64,000 nucleotides of DNA from Sophora flavescens (lineage: Eukaryota > Streptophyta > Magnoliopsida > Fabales > Fabaceae). The notes beneath the pieces are model-generated. The model was not told where the DNA came from and made no database searches. It was given only the letters and a program-made list of their open reading frames with translations. Of this stretch, positions 1-11,189 are shown piece by piece (the first letter of the stretch is position 1; every line of letters begins with the position of its first letter). A program made the position numbers and the translations under genes. The stretch is taken from positions 80,315,228 through 80,379,227 of the forward strand of contig CM061068.1 in the NCBI GenBank assembly GCA_030762895.1, written 5' to 3'.

Positions 1-460
1 TTTTGGTAAATTTTATGGGGTTTAATAATTATGGTTGATGGTTGAAGGGTAATTATTATTTTACTAAAGGCATAATAAATAAATATTAGTATTTTGAAGT
101 AAGGGTAATATTGGAATAAAAAAGTTATAACTCATTCCATTGCGTCCACTTCTCAAATAATGGAATGAGAACTTTACTCCGTTTCATCATAAAACATTCA
201 AACGGTGGAATGGTATTTTGTTCCATTTCATTCCATTACATTCCATCCTCTACCATCAATCCAAACATAGCCTAGGATACCCTTTCTCTTCTTGTCCTGT
301 TTTTTCAGCAAATGATGCAGCCTGTTACTTTGTTTTCTTGGCTGGACGACTTCTCTGTAGATTCGATTATGGGTGTTCATTTTGCTGCTGTTAGAACATG
401 CTTTTCTCAGTTTCACTGGTTTTAGGGGCAGTGAGTTAGTCCTTCAGCCTTGCATAATGG
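1..460. other. AT-rich left edge with a possible MITE terminus
   Basis: No coding region is visible. The sequence is AT-rich, with runs of short words built on ATTCCATT. Around 265-282 it reads CCAAACATAGCC, which resembles the right terminus of DNA transposons whose inverted repeat begins GGCTATGTTTGG. No matching left terminus lies in the window, so this is only a hint. Homology to the duplicated block that recurs at 15137 begins at about 461. Confidence 0.3.
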
Positions 461-576
461 TTATCTTAGTTGAAGGCTTACCTAATTACTCTCTTTGTAC
501 ATCTTTCTCTTTGTATACTAGTTGGAGTACTTGTTAAACTATGTTAATATACTTTTGCTTATCAAAAAAAAAAAAC
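430..576 (+). repeat. LINE-like 3' tail with poly-A
   Basis: The segment ends in AATATACTTTTGCTTATC followed by an A run (about 548-576). This is the usual look of the 3' end of plant L1-type LINEs. The same tail recurs in the duplicated copy at about 15228-15248. No LINE coding sequence precedes it here, so this would be a very short 5'-truncated copy. The call rests on the tail alone and is tentative. Confidence 0.35.
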
Positions 577-1869
577 ATGAGACTTTCCTTTTTTTTCTTT
601 TTGTACTCCACATCCCAGACCAGCTCTTTCTCTTGCCTCCTGGGATTTCCCTTCCCATGGACCAGTCGCTTTGTTTTCCAGAAAATCTTCAATTTCTGTC
701 TCGTAAGTGCTAGTGTGGAATAAGCATTATCTGTCGGATTTGAGTTCACTGCATATAAAAATCAATCCATTCACTGAAATAACATTTTTCAATTTTATTG
801 TGATGCTAAGAACGTGCAATGTAATTGAGATTGTTCTGCATTCCATTATTTTCCTTCTATCTTCTAGATGAAGTTGTTCTGTTATACACGGTTGGTGAGC
901 CCTTGATGTTCATTCAAAATGATAAATAGCCATTTGCTAATTGCTATGAATTTGATTCAAACTTATATGAAGCATTAATATTGTAATTTTTATTACACTT
1001 ACGTGATTTGCTTGTGATATCCCAAGATAAAATTCACTAGGGCATTGATATAAAGTAGGATGTTAGAAATCTGTGCCACTTCAACATTCCAAAATCAGTG
1101 GAAGCATATTCTATCAAGAGTTAGACAGAGCAAGACATGATCAATCAATTACAGAAATGGCTTTGCCTGCTGATCATTCCCTGATCGTGCGAGTATTTAC
1201 AGAGATTGCTTTGTTTGAATTTTGGGGGATCTTTTTTCTTTCTTTTTTTCTTAAAAGAAACAATATTTGGGTTAACTTTAGTTACCTACGAAAATTCTAG
1301 AACAGTTGGTTAATTTGCCCGTGATAATTTGTTGCATTAAAGGATAACTGTAATGGTAATTGCTTGACAAGTTCTTAAAATTAAAGATACCTTCCTATTG
1401 GTTTGCAAAATTAGAGGAAGCTGATGTAAATATTACATGTAACACCTAATTTTTTTCGGATTTTTTTTTAATCAATGTTTTGAAAAAAAAAAAGACAAGA
1501 CTGATAACAAAAAAAACTTTGCAAAATATGTTTTATTTTTGGCCCATTACATCATCAAATGGAGCCCATTTTCGTTTTTATCTTTTGGGCCCATTAACCC
1601 AAAACCAACCAAAAAATTGTTTTTATTCTGATTGTTAAAATAAAAAATAATAAAAAGTAATTTTTTTTTTTTTGAAATGATCAGCTCCTATGCTTGTATC
1701 CCTCTTTGTCTTCTTCTTATTTTTCAAAAAAAGGGGGACAATGGTACAAGCCATCCCTACCCTTGCTACCCCTGCAAGGTGGTGGAGCAAAGACTGATTT
1801 GCTCCCCACTACTTGTACCCCCACCAGTTGGCCCAACAGGAAGATTTGTCATCTTATTCCCTCTGGTGC

Positions 1870-1876
1870 TATATAT
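1870..1876 (+). promoter_or_regulatory. TATA box of the Ogre LTR, copy A
   Basis: TATATAT lies in the context GTGC..TGAACAG and is conserved in all three LTR copies (also 16575 and 34434). It lies about 430 bases into the LTR, a reasonable U3 length. The transcription start would be roughly 30 bases downstream, but this is inferred. Confidence 0.5.
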
Positions 1877-2040
1877 TGAACAGTGACCAAAGGAAGAGGA
1901 GGAGGAAAAACAGCAGAAAAAATACTCGATATTTTCCTCTCCAACCTCTAGCCACCATCACTCCCAAATCACAAATCAACACAAAATACCCAAATACTCT
2001 CCAGAGCATAAAAATCAGAAAAAACCCTTCTCCTTTTCTT

Positions 2041-2048
2041 TTCCTCTC

Positions 2049-2123
<75 letters not shown>
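2041..2123 (+). repeat. TC/CTTT microsatellite
   Basis: A CT run grades into about 15 copies of CTTT. The same site carries CTTT runs at 16752-16795 and TTTA plus CTTT runs at 34600-34680 in the other LTR copies. The array length therefore varies between sister LTRs. Open frames across it (poly-Ser/Phe/Leu or Lys-Glu-Arg) are artefacts. Confidence 0.9.
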
Positions 2124-2139
2124 CCCTGCTTCATCTTTC

Positions 2140-3977
2140 TGAAATAGACAACTATAAACACGAGAAGGGGGGTTGAATTGTGTTTATCAGAATTTAAGCT
2201 AAGCTGAAATCTTTTCGCAAACAGAGAGCTAGCTTTGGACGAGTGGAAGAATACAGGATGGACGGGTAACTGTTGCACACACACACACTTGACAGATGCA
2301 AGAAAAACTAAAGCAATTAAAGAGTTTAAGGAAAGAAGGATTAACACGGTGATTTATCCTGGTTCACTCTTTAAATCAAAGAGCTACGTCCAGTCCTTTG
2401 CAAAGACTAAGATTTTTCCACTATAACCGATAAGGTTACGCACTCAAGTATTATTTGCACACCTAGCCTCTTCGGCTCAAAACAAGTATTATTTGCACAC
2501 CTAGCCTCTTCGGGCTCAAGACAAGTATTATTTTCACACCTAGCCTCTTCAGGCTCACTCGGGTTTGTTTGAGAGATTGGGTTTGTAATAAATACAATTT
2601 CTCACAGCAGATCTTTCACTAACACTCGAGAGAGTGGTTTAAATGTAAGGCTCAGAAAGTCTCATAATAACTTCAAATGATTGAAGAATAAAGAATGAAA
2701 GAATGAAGAAATAAATGCTCAGAGTAATGGCGTTTTAATGCAATGTGTATTCTCTTCTTCTTCATCTTCAATGGCTTCTGTATTTATGGTCTTCAAGCAT
2801 TTAGGATCCGTTAGAGACATCTCTTCAGATGTTGGCTTCAAGCAGAACTTCATTAATTGCAATAGAGTCGTTCTGGGCAGCCATTAATACAATAGAGTCG
2901 TTGGTTGTACTCTAACATGAAGGATCATGGCTTTATTCATCGTGCTACAGTCATATCAAAGTTGTGTAGAAAGCTTTTTGTACTTTACTGAGTACACTTC
3001 CCTTTTTGTGTAAGGACCAGAGGCACTAGGGAATAAAGCATGTTGGAAGCATTCTTTAACTGGTCTTTGGTTCTGATTAACCAAGGTTGCTTGGGAGAGT
3101 AGCTTCTGACTTTTCTTGATAATCGTGAAACTAAGTAGGAGAGAAGGCTTCAAGTCTCTTTCTGGTTCTTGAACTAAGATTCTGATGATCCTTAAAGAAT
3201 TCACGTTCATAAGATAAGTGCTTCCATCTTGAAAATAATCACGTCTATCTAGCCATTTGAGTTTTCATTCAAGCTAGTAGACGAGCTCCATATTAAGGAC
3301 TCAACAAGTCCAAAGACTAGTGGACGAGCGCTTCTGTCACCTTTAGTGGATGAGCACTTCTGTTACTCTAGTGGACGAGCACTTCTGTTACTCTAGTGGA
3401 CGAGAGCCTCTCTTACTTTAGTGGACGAGAGCCTCAGTTACTCTGGTGGACGAGAGTCTCAGTTACTCTACTGGACGAGAGTCTCAGTTAGTCTGGTGGA
3501 CGAGAGTCTCAGTTACTCTACTGGACGAGAGTCTCTTGTACTTTAGTGGACGGATACATTCTGACCTCAATGGACGAGCTCCAAGTGCCACGTCATTGGA
3601 CGGATAATTCTGATACCTCACTGGACGTGCTTTTCTAACACTTTGAGTAGACGCGGCTTTCTGTTGTTTTCAGTAGACGCGGCCTTCTGATATTTTTAGT
3701 GGACGCGGCCTTCTGATATTTTTAGTGGACGCGGCCTTCTGATACTTTTAGTGGACGCGGGTTTCTTTCTCTTGTGTTTTGGACGTGCGTTTCAAACATT
3801 TGTGATGGTCGAGAGCTTCAATCTCCAAACAATGTTGGATGGATGATTCTATTTCTTAATCTTCACACTCAATAGATAGGTTAGCAACCAATATGAAGGT
3901 TAATTAAATCATTAACAAATGTTTAGTTTTCATCAAAACTTAGGGAAATGCATATCAAACATTTTAGAGACTTAACA
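2140..3977 (-). mobile_element. Solo LTR, Ty1/copia SIRE-type, in copy A
   Basis: The insertion starts TG and ends CA and is flanked by CTTTC at 2135-2139 and 3978-3982. The Ogre 3' LTR at about 34697-34712 has a single CTTTC at the same place, which is the empty site. Read on the minus strand, its first bases (TGTTAAGTCTC) match the LTR that follows a purine tract in the SIRE-type remnant at 50217-53043. No internal region is left, so it is a solo LTR made by LTR-LTR recombination. It contains a 37-bp repeat present about three times (about 2446-2560) and a block of 25-29-bp repeats (about 3300-3770). Confidence 0.85.
3300..3770. repeat. Short tandem array GTGGACGAGAGNCTC in the SIRE-type LTR
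   Basis: About 17 imperfect copies of a 25-29-bp unit share the core TAGTGGACGAGAG, grading into a variant with GTGGACGCGGCCTTCTG near the right end. The duplicate at about 18000-18510 differs in copy number and order, so the array has changed since the duplication. The related LTR at 50217-51007 lacks it. Confidence 0.8.
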
Positions 3978-4630
3978 CTTTCTCCTCTCATTCTTCTTCT
4001 TCTTCAACAACCTAACAACAGCAAAACAAAAAAAAAACAGAAAAGTCACACCCACACACACTCACCTTCATCCTTCCACTTTCATCTTCATCCCTTTCAC
4101 TTCACCTTCTTCCTTCATCTCCCCACAACTCAGCCCATCTCCTTCTTCCTCCTCCTACACCAGCAGCACAACCCGGTTCCTGTCCAGCCGCACCGCGCCG
4201 CCACCTGCCTCCGCCTCGGATCATCGCGACAGTGTCCTCTGGATCCACCCAGAACCGCCGCACGTCATGACCGCGGACAGCCGCCGCTGCTAGCTCGTAA
4301 CCACCACACCAGATCTACTCTCTCCACACTTCTCCATCCGTTCCGCCGCGAATCTGCCCAGCATCCCCTCCCGCCGCGAGTCGATCGAGTCACCGTCCAA
4401 CGCCGTTCGCGCCTTCTGCCTCGCTGGCGTCAGTGCTGCTCGCCTCCGCCGTGAACAACACCAATGGCCATTTGCTCCTTGCACATCTCTCTCTGGTAAC
4501 AACAATGGAGGCTAGGGTTATGATTTGGTTTCCTTTGTCTGTTTCCTTTTAGTTCTTTTTACCCTTTTTATGTCTTGTTAAAATTATTAGAGCCTGATGG
4601 TATAAGGCTTGCAATGGCAGCATGAAGCCC

Positions 4631-4971
4631 GAGAAAGTATGGCGTCAGCACAGAATAAGTAACTACCTCCACCTCGGTTAGCCTCGGCTCCCACGAAAAA
4701 GCTTCCACGCCGTTGGCTCAAAGCTTGGGGGGACTTGTGTATGATCCGAGATACAGAGTCCGGCGTCCAGAAAGCACCAAGCTCGGTCACCCAGCATCAA
4801 GCTCGGTCACCCGAGCTTCTCACCGAGTTGGAGTGTATGTATATGCAGAGTATGAAGCTCGGTCAACCACCTCGGCTGGCCTAGAGACAGAAAAATGAAA
4901 CCGAGTTCCTGAGCTCGACTGACATCATGAAAGCTTTTACGCCCAATCAGCTCAAAGTTTGGGGGGACTTG
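4631..4971 (+). repeat. Tat-element 3' UTR stub in front of its 5' LTR
   Basis: These 341 bases match 14171-14509, the last part of the Tat element's internal region, including two polypurine-type tracts (TTGGGGGGACT near 4724 and 4959). This sequence should precede only a 3' LTR. Its left edge joins the Ogre LTR fragment at a shared AAGCCC (4625-4630; also 14165-14170 and 19375-19380). No target duplication flanks the composite. This is the scar of a recombination or an aberrant integration, not a normal element end. Confidence 0.8.
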
Positions 4972-5596
4972 TGTACTGGCCGAAGAGTAAAACCGGCCAC
5001 CGAGCTCGGATACCAGGCCCAGTCCGGAAGTTAAGGATAATAAATTAAAGATCACTTAATTAGGGAATAAGATATTAAATATTAAATCATGATATTATCT
5101 GATTTAACCTTATCTGGTTGAAAGAGATAATATCCCTTAAATTAAGGAATCACATCTCAAAAGAGATTTAAGAGATAAACCAGATCTCTAAAAGATATTT
5201 GGAAGATAAATCACATCTCAAAAGAGATTTAAGAGATAAATCAGATCTCTAAAAGATAGGGGAACCCTATTATAAAAGGAGAAGTACCCATGATAGAAAC
5301 TCACTTTTGACTGAACGCCGGCGACTCTCTCTTAAGCGTATTAGAGAAACTAGCGTCGACCAAGAGACTATCAGAGAGTCCTTGCTCCCTAGTATTCATC
5401 CGATACAAAATTAAGAGATCGAGATCACCACGGCCAAGGGTTGAATCAAGAACCACGTCTGGCTTTGATTCCCATTGGGATACGTAGGACCGAAATATCA
5501 CATTCTGTCAAGCCATATCCTAAAACAACCACATTTATTCATCCCTGGTTTGACGTTCACGGCGAGGTTCCGGTAAACCGGATCTCGGTAGGAACA
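4972..5596 (+). repeat. Tat-element 5' LTR
   Basis: It begins TGTACTGGCC and ends GGAACA, directly before the primer-binding site. It is the same length as the 3' LTR. It contains two near-identical 60-70-bp stretches of AGATCTCTAAAAGAT type (5150-5260) and a palindromic CCGAGCTCGG near 4996-5005. The preceding bases are 3' UTR sequence, not a genomic target. Confidence 0.85.
5271..5277 (+). promoter_or_regulatory. TATA box of the Tat-element 5' LTR
   Basis: TATAAAA follows GGGGAACCCTAT, about 300 bases into the LTR. The 3' LTR has the same box at 14809-14815. This is a good position for the U3/R promoter. Confidence 0.6.
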
Positions 5597-5598
5597 TT

Positions 5599-5616
5599 TG
5601 GCACCCACCGTGGGGC
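5599..5616 (+). other. Primer-binding site of the Tat element
   Basis: TGGCACCCACCGTGGGG lies two bases after the LTR end. This is the position where a tRNA 3' end primes minus-strand DNA synthesis. The exact tRNA was not determined. Confidence 0.65.
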
Positions 5617-5696
5617 CGAGGCGAAACTTTCCCCAGTCCCACAAGAAAAGCTTAATGGTGACCACACAGAATGGTCTGCGATGAGGGGCGAGCAGC

Positions 5697-6887
5697 ATGA
5701 ATCATGAGGACCATGAGGCTTCGAACGCCCAGAATCGCGGCAATCATCTTTCCTCCCCCCTCCATGAAGACAACCCTCGGTTGGAAGAAGTTATTGAACA
5801 ACTTAAGCAGTTGCGGAAATAAAACGAGGAGATACGCGCTCAGAATCAGAAGCTCCTAAGAGCGCGGAAAAGTGAAAGGTCCCTGACACCTTCAGACGGA
5901 GAGCAATCCTCACCCGAGGCTGGCCAGAAGGATCCTCCGGCGCACTCTCCTCGTGGAACTAACCGAGCATCCAAAACTAAACCTACCCTGGGGGATTCAG
6001 AAGTCAAATCTCACGAAGAAAGGACTAGCCATAAAGGAAGGACATCGGACCGGCGTCCGAGGTTGCCCTTCACTGATGACATTAATGAGGTAATCGTGCC
6101 AACCCATTTTAAGCCCCTTAACATCGACAAATTCAATGGCACCACTGACCCAACCGAGCATGTGGAGTCCTTTATTTCCTTTATTTACTTGGTGACTGAT
6201 TCGGAGGCCGTCATGTGCAAAGTTTTTCTAATTACTTTGCAAGGCCCAGCTCTGACCTGGCTAACAAATCTACCACCTCGGTCGATTGACTCCTTTGATG
6301 TGCTCATAACTAAGTTCACTACACAATTTGCGGCAAGCCGAAGGCATAGAAGGCACTCAGTCTCACTGGTAAATTTCAAACAGGAAAGGAATGAATCACT
6401 CAGAGATTACATGGCCCGCTTCAATGCTAAGCAGATCCTGATTCCCAACATGAGCTCGGAACTCTGTCTTCACACCGTCATGGCCGATCTTAAGCCAGGA
6501 CCATTCTTCGAGTACCTATCTCGGAAGCCACCAAGAGATTTTGAAGAGCTGCAGGAAAAGGCAACAGGGTTTATGAACTCGGAAGAGATGCTGGAATTTA
6601 AAAGGAGAGAAAGTGGTTTCGAGGACAAGAGCTCAGCCTCGAACAAAGACAGAAACAGGGGGTCTGACTCACAAAGGACCCAAAAAACCAATGAAAGAGA
6701 ATTCCCGCAGAGGCATCCCAGGTATCCATCTTATACTCCGTTGAATCGATCTCGGGCATCCATCCTTCAGGAGGTGTGCAGCACCGAGTTGCTTACCTTA
6801 CCTGAACCATCCAAAACACCGGACAATGCTGACAGAAGCAAAGAATGCATGTGGCATAAAAACTATGGACACTCCACTGAAGAGTGA
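5697..6887 (+). pseudogene. gag: Tat-element gag (capsid/nucleocapsid), broken
   Basis: The frame starts at ATG 5697, with a charged Gln/Glu-rich N-terminal part. It is cut by TAA at 5820-5822, where a Gln codon would be expected, and reopens to 6884. From about residue 123 it has the plant gypsy gag core (retrotrans_gag type: Asp-Lys-Phe-Asn-Gly-Thr, Trp-Leu, then a helical region to about residue 300). A zinc-knuckle-like Cys-x3-His-x4-His stretch ends the frame, and its last Cys position is the TGA at 6885-6887. Gag would form the cytoplasmic virus-like particle. The same frame continues into protease after this stop. The copy is dead as it stands. Confidence 0.8.
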
Positions 6888-7580
6888 AGAACACTCCAGA
6901 GAAAGATTGAGGAGTTAGTGCAAGCAGGTCGTCTTGATCGTTTCATCCGCCGAGATGACAACGGTGGCAGACGACCCGGTCGAAGACAACGAAGACACGG
7001 TCATGATAACTGAGACCGAGATGCAAACTTGCGAAGAAACCATCAGGGTGGAGATCGGCTGAATAACCAAAGGACCTCTATCGAAGAATCAGAGGGAGGA
7101 ATCAGGGGGGTCATCAATACAATCTCGGCGGGATTTGCAGGAGGAGGAACAACGAGCTCAGCTCGGAGGCGTCATGTGAAAGCCCTCCGGTCTGTTAACG
7201 CGGTGTCTGGAAGGCCTCTAAGAGCAAGACCCCCCATAACATTCACAGATGATGATTTCCAAGGGGTAGATCCAAATCAAGATGACCCAATGGTGATAAC
7301 GGTCGAGCTGGCCAAATTCTCGGTCAGACGAACACTTATTGACCAGGGGAGCTCGGCCGATATTCTCTACCTGGCAACCTTCAGGAAGCTTGGAATCCTA
7401 GAAAAGCTGATAAAAAAGTAGGAGGACAAGCTGGTAGGGTTTGCCGGGGAACAAGTCAAGACCCGAGGTTACATAGATCTCTTAACAACGTTCGGAGAAG
7501 GCAGACTCTCCAAGTCAGTATCAGTAAGGTATGTTATTGTAGATGCCAGCACGTTGTACAATATCCTTATCGGAAGACAA
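6888..7580 (+). pseudogene. Tat-element aspartic protease, broken
   Basis: This continues the gag frame. An Arg/Gly/Asp-rich linker crosses a TGA near 7011. The domain then begins around 7215 with the Pro-Pro-Ile-Thr-Phe-Thr-Asp-Asp-Asp motif common before Tat proteases. The catalytic Asp is at 7341-7343 in the context Leu-Ile-Asp-Gln-Gly-Ser-Ser-Ala-Asp. The frame is cut by TAG at 7419-7421. Homology continues to about 7575, where one missing base throws the frame. The protease would process Gag-Pol in the particle. Confidence 0.75.
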
Positions 7581-10500
7581 CGTTGAATGAGCTCGGGGCC
7601 ATTGTCTCTACCCCACACCTGACAATGAAATTCCCAGCCGATTCTGGGGAGATAATTGCGGTCCGAGCTGACCAAAAGCTAGCAAGCCAGTGCTATGTGG
7701 ACAGCCTGAAGGTTACCCGGCACCAGGACGGCCCAAAGAATACCGAGGATGGTAAAGCAGAGGTGGTAAGCTCGGCCAGCTCAGTAACTTTAGCCAGTTC
7801 GATCAGCATGTTTGAGCTGGACCCAAGGGCGGAGATGTACGAGTCCAGGGCCGAACCAACAGAGTCTTTAGAAAGGTTCCAGTTGGGAGCCCATCCTGAA
7901 CAGTGCACCCACGTCGGTAGTCAGCTGGACCCCTCACTCAGAGAGAGGCTTTACACGATCCTAAGAAAGAGTGCTGACCTGTTTGCCTGGAAGACATCGG
8001 ATATGCCGGGCATAGACCCCAACTTTATGTGCCATAAGCTGTCTATATGTCCCGAAGCTAAACCTGTAGCTCAGAAAAAGGAAACTGGGTGAAGAAAGGC
8101 ACCGAGCAATGACCGAGGAAACTTCTAAACTGCTCAAAGCAAATTTCATCCGAGAGGTGAAATACATCACTTGGCTAGCCAACGTGGTATTAGTCAAAAA
8201 GGCCAATGGTAAATGGCGGATGTGCACCGACTATACCGACATCAACAAGGCATGCCCAAAGGATTCCTACCCCTTGCCCAACATCGACAGACTGGTGGAT
8301 GAGGCCTCAGGTTACAAGGTTTTGTCCTTCTTGGACGCATATTCAGGTTACAACCAGATCAAGATGTACCCACCCGACGAGGAAAAAACAACGTTTATGA
8401 CTGATGGGGCAAATTACTGTTACCGAGTAATGCCCTTCGGCCTAAAAAATGCCGGGGCGACATATCAGAGGCTTATGGACAAGGTTTTCGCCGGTCAAAT
8501 CGGAAAAAACTTAGAAGTATATGTTGATGACATGGTAGTAAAATCCGATGATCCGAGCCAGCACCCTGCCGACCTCGAGGAAATCTTCGGCCAACTCAAA
8601 GTATAACATGAGGCTGAATCCAGAGAAGTGCTCTTTTGGTGTACAAGGAAGAAAATTCTTGGGGTATATGCTAACACACTGAGGAATCGAAGCCAATCCA
8701 GATAAATGCAAAGCCGTCATGGAAATGCGGAGTCCTCGGAATGTGAAGGAAATTCTGAGGCTAGCCGGCCGATTAGCCTCCCTATCCCGTTTCCTCCCGA
8801 AGTCTGCAGAGAAGGCAAGACCTTTTTTCCAGCTCCTGAAAAAGCCAAAGGATATCATTTGGACTGAAGAATGTGAGAAGGCCTTCGAAGATCTGAAACT
8901 CTTCTTAGAATCTCCCCCAATCCTCACTCGGCCTCATCTTGGCAAAGATCTGTACCTATACCTCTCCGTCAATGATTATGCAATCAGTGCAGTGATTATC
9001 CAGGAAGAGGAGGAGCAACAGATGCCGGTATACTATGTCAGTATGATCCTGAAAGACGCGGAAACGCGATACCAAGTAATTGAAAAACTGGCTCTCGCCT
9101 TAGTTATGGCAGCTCGGAGGTTACGACCCTATTTCCAATCTCACCAGATCATCGTCAAGACGGATCATCCGATAAAGCAGGTACTCAGGAAACCTGATCT
9201 AGCCGGGCAAATGATAGCTTGGTCAGTGGAGTTGTCAGAGTTCGGTCTACGGTATGAACCGAGGGGGCCCATGAAAGCCCAATGCCTCTTTGATTTTATT
9301 GCCGAGCTTTATTCCAAACCGAGGTCAGAATCCTTCATCTGGCTCCTATATGTTGATGGATCATCTAACTTGAAAGGAAGTGGGGCTGGAATAATTCTTG
9401 AGGGACCTGATGACCTAATCCTCGAGCAATCTTTGAAGTTTGGGTTCACTGCTTCAAACAACCAAGCAGAGTATGAAGCCCTTATTGCTGGGCTATTGTT
9501 AGCTAAAGAAATCGGGTTCCGGGAGCTAAAATGCAGAAGTGACTCACAGCTCGTAATGGGACAAGTCTCGGGCAATTATCAGACAAAAGACCCCCAACTA
9601 ACCAGATATCTCTGCAAAGTTAATAGCCTCATTTTTGAATTTGAGCATTTCTCCATTGAGCACATACCTCGAGAAGAAAATTCCAGAGCAGACCTGCTGT
9701 CCAAATTGGCAAGCACCAAGAGGGCTGGCCAACTAAGAACTTTCATTCAAGAAAACCTCCTTGAGCCGAGCATAAAGAGTGCCGAGGTGATAGTAACCGA
9801 GCACTATGACCGGGGCTGGATGACTCCAATCTGGGAGTATCTAACCTCGGACAAACTACCTGATGACCAAAAGGAGGCAAGGCAAATCCGCCTAAAATCT
9901 TGTCACTACACCATCTTAGACGGTGAGCTGTACAAGAGGGGATTCTCCAGGCCGTTACTGAAGTGCCTCACAAAGGAGCAGTCCGAGTATGTAATGGATG
10001 AGATGCACCGAGGAATCTGCGGAATGCATTCAGGTGGCCGATCTCTGGCAGCTCGGATCCTACGTGCAGGGTTTTACTGGCCAACCATGAGGCTCGATTG
10101 CTCTACCTGGACCAATAGGTGTGACCCTTGTCAGAAATTCACCAACATAGCTCGTGCCTCAGGAGAAGAGCTCCACTCCATGTTCTCACCATGGTCCTTT
10201 ACTATGTGGGGGATGGATATAGTCGGTCCTTTCCCAGTGGCCAAGGGTCAAGTCAAGTTCCTCCTGGTAGGGGTAGACTACTTCACCAAATGGATTGAAG
10301 CAGAGCCATTGGTTACAATAACTGCGAAAAGGGTCCAGAATTTTGTATGGAAAAATATTATATGCAGGCATGGCCTTCCTTATGCAGTTGTGACAGACAA
10401 CGGAAAGCAATTCACCGATAAGGAGCTCGGAGAGTTTTACTCCAGCCTCGGAATTAAACACAAAGTGACCTCGGTTGAGCATCCACAAACAAATGGCCAA

Positions 10501-11058
10501 GCAGAGGCAGCTAATAAAGTTATTCTAAAAGAGCTCAAAAGAAGGTTGGGACAATCAAAAGGGGCTTGGGTTGAGCAGTTACCAAGCATTCTGTGGGCTT
10601 ACCATTGCTCACCACAATCCTCAACGGGAGAAACACCGTTCAAACTAACCTATGGAACCGATGCAATGATTCCAGTTGAACTCGGTGAGCTCTCCTTTCA
10701 AAGGCAGCATCACAATGAAATTAAAAAAGAAGAAGAACTCCGAGTTGAGCTTGACATGGTCGAGGAAGTCCGAGATACAAAGAAGAATCGTGGGACGAGC
10801 TGTGCAAGCAAAAAGCAACTCTGGAAGTACAACTCAAGGCTGCGCCCAAGGGAATTTGTGCAGGGCGACTTAGTGCTTTGAGAGATGCAGCGCGACGCGA
10901 GAAAAGACTCCAGGGAGGGTAAGCTCGCGGCAAACTGGTCAGGCCCATTCAGGATAGCAGAAAATCTAGGAAATGGTGCCTACAGGCTACAGGAATTGTC
11001 AGGAAAGTCGGTTCCCAGAACATGGTACATTTCCCACCTCAAATTTTATTTTAGCTAA
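7581..11058 (+). pseudogene. pol: Tat-element pol: RT, RNase H, second RNase H, integrase (broken)
   Basis: The order is RT (about 7960-8900; YVDD catalytic box at 8520-8531), classical RNase H (about 8930-9300), a second archaeal-type RNase H beginning Leu-Tyr-Val-Asp-Gly-Ser-Ser (about 9345-9715), then integrase with an HHCC zinc region (10003-10140). The integrase core Asp is at 10216, the second Asp at 10396 and Glu at 10504, which is DD35E spacing. All three integrase catalytic residues are intact. Damage: a frameshift near 8085, another near 8600, TGA at 8680-8682 and TGA at 10879-10881. The stops can be read as Arg CGA changed to TGA. Reading ends at TAA 11056-11058 after a C-terminal chromatin-side domain. 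Confidence 0.88.
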
Positions 11059-11189
11059 AGTTAGAAGTGATGCACTCTTTTTCCTATCTCGGTCTTTTTC
11101 CCATGAGGTTTTGACCGAGAAGGTTTTAACGAGACACACTAGGAAAAATAAATAAATAAAAAATTTTCTTCAGTTGAGCTATTATGTTA

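Larger units (their letters stand above)
461..4630 (+). repeat. Segmental duplication, copy A
   Basis: This block matches 15137-19380 almost base for base. It comprises about 1 kb of the Ogre element's upstream flank, then the Ogre 5' LTR up to the word AAGCCC, including the solo LTR nested within. Copy A differs by a deletion at 1440/1441. That deletion removes about 25 bases, including the ATAAG target duplication and the first TGTG of the Ogre LTR. The copy stops at 4625-4630 (AAGCCC), where Tat-element 3' UTR sequence begins. The shared nested insertion shows that the duplication came after both the Ogre insertion and the solo-LTR event. Confidence 0.85.
1441..4630 (+). mobile_element. 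Partial Ogre-type LTR (duplicated copy)
   Basis: Aligned by eye to the complete LTRs at 16141 and 34007, this begins four bases inside the LTR (AACACCTAAT) and runs through the U3 region, TATA box, CTTT microsatellite, nested solo LTR and GC-rich island. It is truncated at AAGCCC where the Tat-element remnant starts. It lacks the 3' part of the LTR, including the 200-bp repeats, and no primer-binding site or internal region follows. It is therefore a duplicated fragment and not an independent insertion. Confidence 0.85.

Noticed and set aside
1073..1300. 75-codon frame conserved in both copies of the duplication (also 15749)
   Set aside because: Conservation is explained by recent duplication. 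The ends of the frame differ by indels and it matches no family I know.
2015..2347. Lys-Glu-Arg repeat frame on the minus strand
   Set aside because: It is simply translation of the CTTT microsatellite.
3948..4454. 168-codon Ser/Pro/His-rich plus-strand frame over the GC-rich island (also 18691 and 34447)
   Set aside because: The frame is different or shifted in the three LTR copies and is low-complexity. It has no recognisable domain, so it is treated as LTR leader.
4627..4740. Taking the Tat LTR to start at the CCCGAGAAAG repeat
   Set aside because: That segment ends in a polypurine tract and precedes TGTACTGG in both places, so it is 3' UTR. The LTR proper starts at 4972 and 14510.
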